The notes under the pieces are model-generated. The model did no database searches, was not told where the DNA came from, and saw nothing but the letters and a program-made list of their open reading frames with translations. This document shows, piece after piece, positions 32,154 through 41,500 of a stretch of DNA of 64,000 nucleotides. Position 1 is the first letter of the stretch. Every line of letters begins with the position of its first letter. This DNA is from Oceanidesulfovibrio marinus (GTDB taxonomy: Bacteria; Desulfobacterota; Desulfovibrionia; Desulfovibrionales; Desulfovibrionaceae): assembly GCF_013085545.1 (NCBI RefSeq), contig NZ_CP039543.1:1922001-1986000 (forward strand), read 5' to 3'. The position numbers and the translations under genes were made by a program.

Positions 32154-35100
32154 CTACTTGGCAAGCAGCTCGCGAATCATGCTGTTGAGCTTGTTCAAAT
32201 CCACGGGCTTGGACACGTAGCCGTCCATGCCAGCCTCCATGAACTCGTCTATCTGATCGGGCATGGCGTACGCCGTCAGGCCAATTATCTTCGTCTCCCG
32301 GACGCGCTGGTCCTTGGAGCTCCGGATGTGCCGTGTGGCCTCCACGCCATCCAGGACAGGCATCTGGACATCCATCAGCACCACGTCAAAGGCTTCCTTG
32401 CTCAGGATATTGACCCCCTTCTCGCCATTGGCGGCGGTGGTGACTGAATGGCCGTTCTGCTCCAGCACTTGCTGCAGGTACTTCAGGTTGATGGGGTTGT
32501 CCTCCACCAGAAGGATACGCAACGAAGCCACTGCGCCGCGCTGGGCGCCTTTCGCCCTGCCCGTGTTCTTGCGGCGTTTGTCCCGCTTGATCGGCAGTAT
32601 GACAGTGAAGGTACTGCCCTTGCCCGGCTCGCTTTCCACCTGTATCTCGCCGTCGAGCAGCTCCACCAGCTTCTGCGTGATGGTGAGGCCGAGCCCGACG
32701 CCTTTGTTCGCCTTGGTCAGATAGTTCTCGGCCTGGTAGAACTTGTCGAAAATCCTGGAAATTTCATCCGAGCTCATGCCGACGCCGGTATCAACGATCT
32801 GAAAGCGGACCTGCGGCGTCTCGCCGGGAAGGAGGTCCACGATGAGCTCAATGCGGCCATCGTTGGTGTACTTGATGGCATTGTTCACCAGGTTCGACAG
32901 GATCTGATGAACTCGTTTGTCATCCGTGACTATGGTTTCGGGAACTTCGTTGCTGCACCCGCAGGTCAGGCTCACGCCCTTGGAGCTGGCGTACACGCGC
33001 TGTATCCCGCACACTTCGTCAATCAGCGTGCGCAGATTTGTGGTCTCCTGGGACAGAATGACACGATCCGCCTCAATCTGCGCCAGCTCAAGAATGTCGT
33101 TGAGGATGACCTGGAGCTGTTTTCCGGCCTGCGTGGCTAGGTTCGCATACTCCTTTACCTGGGCAAGCTCCCGCTCGCTGGAGATAAGATCGATCATCCC
33201 CAGCATGCCGGCAAGCGGCGTACGCAGCTCGTGGCTCATGTTCGCCAGGAACGCCGACTTGGCTTCGTTGGCGGCCTGAGCCTGCTCCTTGGCCTCGAAG
33301 AGGTCCTTCTCGTGGGCAAGCTGTTTGGTGATGTCCCGGAGCACGGCCACGGCGCCGATCTGCCCGCCGTCCACGTCGTGAACCGGCGCGGCATTGATGT
33401 TGAGCTGAATCGTCTTCCCGGATTCGAACTGTATCGTCACTGTGTCCGAGTCCATGGTTTTGCCGCGCAAGGCCCGGCCCAGGGCGATTTCGTCGGGTGT
33501 TATCTGCTCTCCATTGCGGGATATATTGAAGTGCTTCCAGCGCTCTTTTCGCGGTTTGTCAAAGAACTCCCTGTCCCTCTCGAATATGCGCATGGCTGGA
33601 TCGTTAATCATCTGGACCGAACCGTCATTTGCGTACACGATGACGCCATCGTGCATGGATCTGATGGTGGCTTCCAACTGGAAAGCGCGGCGTTGCGCCT
33701 CGTTGTTGCTGGATTCGAGCTCGGCTGCCAGAGTTCGCAGCTCCTCCTCGGCCTGAATGCGGTCCGTGATGTCCCGGCTGGAGCCGGCCACGAACTCCAC
33801 CTTGCCATCTTCATTCAGCACCGGGGCGAGAATGTTTTCGTAGCTGCCCACAACCCCTGTCGGGCTGGTGTAGTGCGTAACGTTCTTGACCATCTTGCCG
33901 GTGCGGAAGACCTCGTCGGCTCCACCCTGCAGGGACTTTTCGACCTCTTTGTCGTAGCCCAGCTCCTTCATGGTCTTGCCGACGGCCTCGCTCTCATCCT
34001 TGCCCCACAGCTCCAACAGCTTTTTGTTGGCGAAAATGAACCGGCCGTCTTTGTCCAAAAAGTAAAGATAGTCCTGCACAGACGAGAGGATCGCATTGAG
34101 CTGTTGGGTGCGCTCGTTCACCCGGCATTCCAGCTCGGACTCGATCTCCTTGTGCTTGGTGACGTCCATCATCAGGCCGACGACGCGCGTGGCCCGGCCG
34201 TTCTTGTCCCGGCTCACGGCGCGCGACACGCCCCGGCCCCAGATATACTCGCCGTCCTTGCGTTGGAGCCGTATCTCGACGTCACAGGTCTGGCTTTCGC
34301 CGCTCACAAAACGCTCGTACTTCTTGTTCAATGCGTCCCTGTCATCGGGGTGCACGCGCTCAGAAAGCCAGGACATGAAATGCTCCTGGTCCGGCAGCTC
34401 CTCTTTCCGGAACCCCAGCAGGTCCGCCCACTCGTCGCTGTAGTAGGCGCTGTTGTCCAGCGGCACGTTGTGGTCGTACACGCCCACGCCGGTGGCGCTC
34501 AGCGCCAGGGCAAGCCGTTCATTGCTGATGCGCAGCGTCTCTTCCATGGCCTTGCGGTCGGTGATGTCCACAAAGGTGAGCACCACGCCCTCGATGGTCT
34601 CCTCCAGGGTCCGGTACGGATAGATGCGCAGAAGGTACTGCCGGCCGTTCTGCGTGGCGACTTCCTCTTCCCGCGGTGTGAGGTTCTTCATCACGCCCTT
34701 GGACCAGCCGATGATGTCGGCATGCTGCGCCGTGGAAGAAAAATGGCTCAGTGAGCGACCAATGTCCGTGGGCTCCAGGTGGAAGAACTGCTTGGCCGCC
34801 GGGGTGAACTGGCGGATCACCAGATCACGGTCGATGAAAATAGTGGCGATGTCCGATGAGCGCAGGATGTTTTCGAGGTCGCTCTTGGCCTCGTCCAGCT
34901 CGGTGATCTTGGCCTGCAGCTCGGCGTTCACCGTGGAAAGCTCTTCGTTGAGCGCCTGCAGCTCCTCCTGCGAGGTCTCCAGCTCCTCGTTGCTGGACTG
35001 GAGCTCCTCGTTCATGGACATGAGCTCTTCGTTGGAGGACTTCAGCTCCTCGTTGGCGCTTTCCAGATCCTCCACCGTGGTCTGCAGCTTGTCGCTCGTG

Positions 35101-37043
35101 TCCTGGAGTTCGTCTTCCAGCTGCTTCACCAACTGGTCGCGGGCCTCGTCCACAGGAATCGGCGGCAGCGCCTCGTCCGTGCATTTGTTCTGCTCCGCGA
35201 CGAACGAAAGCAGAAGAAACTGGTGTTTTCCGGATATTTTCACCGGCGCGGCCATCAGGGACAAGTAGTCGTCGCCGCTTTCGCTCCGGATACCCGAGTA
35301 TGAAACTCCCTCGCCATCGTTGCGAGCCTTGTGCATGGCGGAACGCACATGCGGACGAATATATTTGCGGGCTGCCGAGTAGACGTCGCGCGAGGGATCG
35401 CCCTCGGCTAGGCCGAGGAATGGCGAAACGTCCCCGTGTATCTGGATGATCTCGTCGCTATCATTGACGAGAACACTGGGCGGGCCGAACTGCGATGTGA
35501 TGGCGTCTCTGAGAATGGAGCGCGCGTCCGGACGCTTGCCCGCATCCTGATCGGTGGAGGCGAAGCGCCCCCGCCACGGAGCGGCGCTGGTCAAAGGAAC
35601 GTCCACCCGCGACGCCGGAACTTCCTTTCGCTCGTATATCTTCCATTTGTTATCGATGGTCTTGAAGTACTTGGCGAATGGTCCCAGGGTCTCGGACGGT
35701 CCCAATAAAAGGAAGCCGCCCAGATTGAGCGCGTAGGCAAAAAGAGGCACGACCTTCTTCTGCGCCTCGTTGGTCAGATAAATGAGCAGGTTGCGGCAGC
35801 TGATAAGGTCGAGCCGGAAGAACGGCGGGTTCGCCACCAGGTCGTGCGGCGCGAACACCACGCTTTCGCGGATGCTGGATGCTATGGTGAACTGGCCGTT
35901 GTCTCGGCGCAGATACCGCTGTCTGTACGGCAGCGGTATGTCCTCCACGGCGCTGGCCTGGTAGCGGCCGGTGCGGGCTTTCTGGATGGCCTCTTCGTCC
36001 ACGTCCGTACCGAAGATCTGGAGGCCGCGGCGATCCTTGCGCTTGTCCTGATAGCTGTGGATCAGCATCGCCAGGGAGTAGACCTCTTCGCCCGTAGAGC
36101 AGCCCGGCACCCATATGCGCACCGGATCCTTGCCGGGCTTGGCCTTGAATATCTCCGGCAGGACATGCTCTTCCAACGCCTGGAACGCTTCAGCATCGCG
36201 GAAGAAGCTGGTGACGCCGATGAGCATCTCCTTGAGCAGGATCTGGACTTCTTCGTCGTCGGATTCGAGCAGCTTGCGGTATTGGTCCAGGTTCTCCCGC
36301 TCCCGCAGGAGCAGGCGCTTTTCCACGCGCCGGCGCAGGGTCGTGCGCTTGTAGCTCGTCAGATCGCGGCCTGTCTGCCTGCGGACTTCGGCAAGAATCT
36401 GCTCCAGGGCGTCGGCATCCGGAGAGAGGTGGCTGTCCGGCTCTGGCAGCACCGCCCCGTGCTTGTCCAGAAAGTCCGCCAGCCGCGCTGCCAGGCCGCT
36501 AGGCGGCAGGGCCACGTCTGCGGCGCCTGCGTGCCGCGCTGCCATGGGCATGGAGTCGAACTTGGCCGTGGACGGCTCCTGGATCATGGCCAGGCCGCCG
36601 GCGAACTTGATCTCCTTGAGCCCCAAGGCGCCGTCGCTGCCGGTGCCGGAAAAGATGATGCCCACCGTGTGGTCCCTGGTCTCCTCGGCCAGAGAGCGGA
36701 AAAACTCGTCGATGGGCCGGCGCGCTCCGCGCCGCTCCTCCGGCTTGCTCAGATGGAGCATGCCGTTCTTGACGCGCATGCTCGCATTGGGCGGAATCAC
36801 GTGGATCTGGTTGGGCATGAGCTTCATGCCCTCTTCCGCCTGCACCACGGACATGTCCGTCACCTTGCCCAACAGCTCGGGCAGCATGCTCTTGTGGTTC
36901 GGGTCGAGATGCATCACGAGCACGAATGCGCATCCAGGAGATGGCGGCAGGTTGGTGAAGAACTCCTCGAAAGCCTCCAGGCCGCCGGCGGAAGCACCCA
37001 ATGCGACTACGCAAACGGTATCGGCTGCATGCTTTTCTGACAT
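32154..37043 (-). CDS. CheB-CheR-PAS hybrid histidine kinase
   Basis: A 1,629-residue fusion. Residues 8-190 are a CheB methylesterase with the Ser-His-Asp elements GASAGG, VMHLDPNHK and GTGSDGALG. Residues 208-460 are a CheR methyltransferase (VPGCSTGEEVYSLAML, SCRNLLIYL). Residues 640-720 are a long heptad coiled coil with repeated SSNEEL units. Several PAS/PAC modules follow, then HisKA (NMSHELRTPLAGM, His near 1269), HATPase_c and a receiver (LVEDNPINLKYL, VLMDVQMPVLDG, SKPV). CheB and CheR of such proteins are thought to affect signalling rather than classical chemoreceptors. It is a single gene, with an AT-rich promoter region upstream (37044-37314). Confidence 0.93.
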   Translation of the reverse strand: MSEKHAADTVCVVALGASAGGLEAFEEFFTNLPPSPGCAFVLVMHLDPNHKSMLPELLGKVTDMSVVQAEEGMKLMPNQIHVIPPNASMRVKNGMLHLSKPEERRGARRPIDEFFRSLAEETRDHTVGIIFSGTGSDGALGLKEIKFAGGLAMIQEPSTAKFDSMPMAARHAGAADVALPPSGLAARLADFLDKHGAVLPEPDSHLSPDADALEQILAEVRRQTGRDLTSYKRTTLRRRVEKRLLLRERENLDQYRKLLESDDEEVQILLKEMLIGVTSFFRDAEAFQALEEHVLPEIFKAKPGKDPVRIWVPGCSTGEEVYSLAMLIHSYQDKRKDRRGLQIFGTDVDEEAIQKARTGRYQASAVEDIPLPYRQRYLRRDNGQFTIASSIRESVVFAPHDLVANPPFFRLDLISCRNLLIYLTNEAQKKVVPLFAYALNLGGFLLLGPSETLGPFAKYFKTIDNKWKIYERKEVPASRVDVPLTSAAPWRGRFASTDQDAGKRPDARSILRDAITSQFGPPSVLVNDSDEIIQIHGDVSPFLGLAEGDPSRDVYSAARKYIRPHVRSAMHKARNDGEGVSYSGIRSESGDDYLSLMAAPVKISGKHQFLLLSFVAEQNKCTDEALPPIPVDEARDQLVKQLEDELQDTSDKLQTTVEDLESANEELKSSNEELMSMNEELQSSNEELETSQEELQALNEELSTVNAELQAKITELDEAKSDLENILRSSDIATIFIDRDLVIRQFTPAAKQFFHLEPTDIGRSLSHFSSTAQHADIIGWSKGVMKNLTPREEEVATQNGRQYLLRIYPYRTLEETIEGVVLTFVDITDRKAMEETLRISNERLALALSATGVGVYDHNVPLDNSAYYSDEWADLLGFRKEELPDQEHFMSWLSERVHPDDRDALNKKYERFVSGESQTCDVEIRLQRKDGEYIWGRGVSRAVSRDKNGRATRVVGLMMDVTKHKEIESELECRVNERTQQLNAILSSVQDYLYFLDKDGRFIFANKKLLELWGKDESEAVGKTMKELGYDKEVEKSLQGGADEVFRTGKMVKNVTHYTSPTGVVGSYENILAPVLNEDGKVEFVAGSSRDITDRIQAEEELRTLAAELESSNNEAQRRAFQLEATIRSMHDGVIVYANDGSVQMINDPAMRIFERDREFFDKPRKERWKHFNISRNGEQITPDEIALGRALRGKTMDSDTVTIQFESGKTIQLNINAAPVHDVDGGQIGAVAVLRDITKQLAHEKDLFEAKEQAQAANEAKSAFLANMSHELRTPLAGMLGMIDLISSERELAQVKEYANLATQAGKQLQVILNDILELAQIEADRVILSQETTNLRTLIDEVCGIQRVYASSKGVSLTCGCSNEVPETIVTDDKRVHQILSNLVNNAIKYTNDGRIELIVDLLPGETPQVRFQIVDTGVGMSSDEISRIFDKFYQAENYLTKANKGVGLGLTITQKLVELLDGEIQVESEPGKGSTFTVILPIKRDKRRKNTGRAKGAQRGAVASLRILLVEDNPINLKYLQQVLEQNGHSVTTAANGEKGVNILSKEAFDVVLMDVQMPVLDGVEATRHIRSSKDQRVRETKIIGLTAYAMPDQIDEFMEAGMDGYVSKPVDLNKLNSMIRELLAK

Positions 37044-37314
37044 CTATGAACTCCAGTCGCCCAATTACAATACATCTCGGATTTTTTTGTATCTCAATAT
37101 ATTACAATATAGACCGACTCTTGGGCAACTACTTATGCCGTGGATTTTAATTCTTTAATTGTATTTTAAATCATGACGCTATGTTATGGAAAGCACTTAC
37201 CCGATACATCGGGTACTTACCCATTCCAGCAGCCTAATTTTATTACTATTGCATGGAACAGCGCCGGCATGCACATCCAGAGCGGAGGACGCTCCGTATC
37301 TGGTGCATTTTTGC

Positions 37315-38487
37315 CTACAACAGGCGCGGCAGCAGCGGGCCATCCTTTTGCGGGCGGCCCACCACCTGCGGCAGGTACTTGTTGAAGAACCAGACCAGCG
37401 GCAGGCAGGCGGCCAGGCTCAGCGCCGTGAGCGCGGCCGTGGCGGCGGTGACGACCAGAGCGTTCGCCGGCAGGGAGCCGACGATCCACTTGGCGAAGGG
37501 GATGTTCAAGAAGTGGTAGAACACGCCGTTGAGGATGAAGAGGGTAAGGACGTTGCGCCCCATGAAGGCCAGGAAGCGGTGCTCGCCGGAGGCCCTGGCC
37601 AGTAGCAGAAGCATCAGCGACCCGACGAGCGCCGTGAAGGGGAACCAGAACACGTTGCCGTGGGCGGAGAGGACGATGACCACGGCGTCAAAGTACCGGA
37701 ACGGCCCTGTGTTCAGGTTGTAAGTAAGCCAGACGACGAGGCAGCACGCCGCGGCTCCCAGCAGCAGCGTCCTGCTCCCGCCGCGCTTTTCCTGCTCGCT
37801 GTGGTTGACGAGGAAAACACCCCGCCGGCGCAGCAGGATGCCCACGAGATAGAACGCGTACCCCACGGGCGCCTCCTGGATGAACCAGTAATTCCAGCGG
37901 AATATCTTGTCGAACTGCAGGAACTGGAAATCCAGATTGATGTAGTAGCCGATAAGATAGAAGCACACGGCCGCGAGGACGATGCGCTTGTTGGTCCGCA
38001 TATGGCGGCCCACGAGATAGTGCAGCACCTCCACCGAGACCAGGCTGGCCATGAACCACATGGGGATGTTGAACACGGGGAAGCCCAGCAGCGTGCGCAC
38101 CAGGCCCGCGGCGTAGCCCTGGAGCGTGTAGGGGGGCGGTCCCAGGGCGGCGAAGTTGCCCGGAATCATCAGGCTCAGAACCAGGAACAGCAGGCTGAAG
38201 AAAAAGTATGGGACGAGCCGCGAAGCGGCCAGCCGCCGGAAAAACTCCCCGACCTTGAGGAAAAGCTTCTCCGGTTTGGCCACGTATCCCGCCACCAGGA
38301 AGAAGAACGGCATGTGGAAGGAGTAGATGAACTTGTACTGCATGCCGGCCGTTTCATAGCCCAGGTTCATCACCTGCTCTATGATGTGGCCGTAGTAGAC
38401 CAGAACCATGCCGTAAAGGCGCGCGACATCCAGAGCGACCACGCGCCGGTCCCCGAGCGGAGGTGGATACTCGCTAATGGTAGTCAT
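37315..38487 (-). CDS. Acyltransferase 3 family membrane protein
   Basis: A 390-residue integral membrane protein with about ten TM helices of the OafA/WecH acyltransferase 3 type. It has the early VALDVARLYGMVLVYYGHII with the catalytic-type His, then IYSFHMPFFFLVAGY and a basic patch KPEKLFLKVGEFFRRLAASR. Members transfer acetyl or other acyl groups to surface glycans or lipids. No polysaccharide genes lie nearby, so the acceptor is unknown. It sits alone between two giant kinases on the same strand. Confidence 0.85.
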   Translation of the reverse strand: MTTISEYPPPLGDRRVVALDVARLYGMVLVYYGHIIEQVMNLGYETAGMQYKFIYSFHMPFFFLVAGYVAKPEKLFLKVGEFFRRLAASRLVPYFFFSLLFLVLSLMIPGNFAALGPPPYTLQGYAAGLVRTLLGFPVFNIPMWFMASLVSVEVLHYLVGRHMRTNKRIVLAAVCFYLIGYYINLDFQFLQFDKIFRWNYWFIQEAPVGYAFYLVGILLRRRGVFLVNHSEQEKRGGSRTLLLGAAACCLVVWLTYNLNTGPFRYFDAVVIVLSAHGNVFWFPFTALVGSLMLLLLARASGEHRFLAFMGRNVLTLFILNGVFYHFLNIPFAKWIVGSLPANALVVTAATAALTALSLAACLPLVWFFNKYLPQVVGRPQKDGPLLPRLL

Positions 38488-38550
38488 TACTGGAGGGATA
38501 TCCCCTCCAGATGGCCAAAGTCAAGCTATTCGAGGTAATTGGAGCGTGTT

Positions 38551-41500
38551 TCACTGCGCCCAGCGCCGCGCGGCTTCGATGGAATCGTCGAAATCGCCGC
38601 GCAATCCGTCGAGCATGCTGCACGCCTCGTCCACGAGATTCCCGCGCAAGCAGCTCTCGATATTCAGGCATTTCTGCGCCACATGCCGGAACCCTATGGT
38701 TCGGCAGCCGCTGGCGATGTAGTGGGCCAGATCGGCCGCCTCGCCATGCTGTCCGTTGCGCACGAACCGGTATATCGCGTCGAGGTGCTGCCCTGTGTCC
38801 TCTTCCAGCAAATCGATGAGCTCCAGAAGGTTCGCCTTCTGGTGCAGGAAGGTCTCTTCCAGATACGCCTCGTCGAGCAGCTCCGGCGAGTTGTCCGCCC
38901 CCTCGGCCGTTTCCGCGGCTGCATTTTGTGCAGCAGAGGAAGAATCGGCCACCGCGCCCGGTTGGATCAGGTGGATGCGCTCGGCAGGTATGAGCTTCAG
39001 GGCGGCGAGCATCTGGCGGATGGTGAAGGGCTTGGTGAGGTAGCCGTCCAGGCCGGCGGCCATGATGTTCTCGCGCTCTTCCGGCATGGCGTATGCCGTC
39101 AGGGCGATGACCGGAACATTCGCATACGGCTTGTCGGAGCCGCGGATGCGCCTCGTGGCCTCCACGCCGTCCAGCCGCGGCATGTTGATGTCCATGAGCA
39201 CGAGGTCGTACGGCGGGTCGGCTTGCTCCAGGGCTTCCAGCGCCTCCTGGCCGTTCTCCACCACAGTGAGCCGGCACCCGGCGTCGGAAAGCAGCTCCCG
39301 GATAAGGAACTGGTTGATCGTGTTATCCTCGGCGGCGAGGATATGCAAGTTGGCGAAGCTGTTGGACGTTTCGATATCGATCTCTTCGTCCGGGTACTCG
39401 TCGGCTACGGGGGCCGGGATGAGCAAAGTGAAGGTCGAGCCCGAGCCGTGCTCGCTCTCCAGCGTTATCCCGCCGCCCATGAACTCGGCCAGCCGTTTGG
39501 ATATGGCAAGCCCCAGTCCGGTGCCTCCGTGGACCTTCTGGTAGGAGCTGTCCAGCTGGGTGAACTCCTGGAAAAGCTCGTGCCGGCGCCCTTCCGGAAT
39601 GCCGAGGCCCGTATCCTGAACGTCGATGCGGACCCGGCTGTCTTCGCCTTCGCCCTCGTACCGCGCGGTCACGGCCACCCTGCCCTTCTCCGTGAACTTG
39701 ACGGCGTTGGAGACGAGATTGCGCAATATCTGGTGCACCTTGGCCTCATCCAGAAGCACTATCTCCGGCAGGTCCGACGCGAGGTCAAAGGTGAACTCCA
39801 GCCCCTTTTCCCTGGCCATGGGCTCGAAGATGGCCACGCCCTGCTGGATGGATTCCGCGAGATACACGGCCGACGGCCTGAACTCCATCCGGCCGGCCTC
39901 GATCTTGGAAAGATCCAGAATATCGTCGATGATCACGCGCAGGGCCTCGCCGGCCCGCTTCATGTACCGGGCGTACTCGATGTTCTTCTCGATCTTCAGG
40001 TTGTCCAGCAGAAGATCCGTCATGCCCAGCAGCCCGGTGAGCGGCGTGCGTATCTCGTGGCTCATGTTGGCCAGGAACTCGCTCTTGGCCTGGCTGGCCT
40101 TGTCCGCCTCCTGCTTGGCCCGCTGCAACGCCGCTTCGGTCTTTTTCCTGCCGGTGATGTTCTGGGTCACGCCGATCATGCGCGATATCGTGCCATTCTT
40201 TCCGGGCAGAGCCACCCCGGCTGAGAACACCCAGAACTCGTCATCCGGCGGATATCCGGCGATGCGGTACTCGACCTGGAACGTGCCTGTGTGGCGCATG
40301 GCGTTCATAAACGAACGCCGCACATGAATCTTGTCCTCGGGGTGCACGGCCTCGATCATGTCCCGCGGGGTTTTCGGCATGACTGAGCCCCACATGCGCT
40401 CGGCATTGGCCGACCATTTGTAGGTCTGCCGGGCCAGATCGCACTCCCAGCCGTACATGTCGGCAGCCTCGGCCGCGATGCGCAGCCGCTCCTCGGACTC
40501 GCGCAGCGCCTCCTCGATCCGTTTGCGCTGGGTGATGTCCATGATGGTCTGCACGGCGCCGATGACCTCGCCATCGCCCAGGACGATGGGCGCGGCCTGG
40601 GAAAGCACGTGCACTGGCTCGGCGCTGCCCTTGGGGTACAGCAGATACTCCTCGTCGGAAACGATCTCGCCCTGAAGCGCGCGGTATCCCACCAGCTCCT
40701 CAACTGACATCTCGGTGCGATCCGTCTTGAGCGTCTTCATCAGCGCAATCCGCTCGGGGGCCGACAGGCCTTCGAGCTCCTCCAGGGTAAATCCGAACAG
40801 CTCTTCAGCGGATTTATTGAGGTAGCTGACGGTGTGGTCCATGTCATAGAATACATTGCCGATGGGCGCGCTCTGCAATGCAGCCTGCAGCTCGCTGGTG
40901 CGGCGTTCGCTATCCCGCCGCGCCTCACTGGCCTCGCGTGCCGTCTCTATGAGCAGGTCCTCCAGCTCCTTGCGCCATGTCACGTCGCGGCTCACGCCGA
41001 CCAGGGCTACGGCCTTGCCGTCCTCGTCGCGAATGACCTTGCGGTTGTCGCTGAACCAGCGGTACTCCCCGCTTTTCGCAAGCCAGCGGTACTCCACGGG
41101 CACGCCGGGGTCCTGCCCTTCGATCACCTGATTCATGTAGACCGCCACCCATTCGCGATCCTCCGGATGGATGCGCTCGAGCAGGGCCTTTTCCGAAAGA
41201 TCGAGCAGCTCTTCCCGAGTGAAGCCTGTCAGCTCCGCATGGGCCGGGCTCATGACGGTGAAGCGCCGGTTCGCGAGCTCGATCATGTAGATGCCTTCGC
41301 GCGAGTTTTCCAGCACGGTGCGGAACCGCTCCTCGCTTTTGCGAAGCGCCTCTTCGGAGTGCTTGCGCTCCGTGATGTCCTGGGTCGTGCCAAAGGCGCC
41401 CAGCAGCCGGCCGTCCTCGTCTTTTTCGAGGGATGCCAATTGACGCACCCAGTACGTCTTCCCATGCCGGACTATACGGTGCTCCAGGTCGAACGGCTCG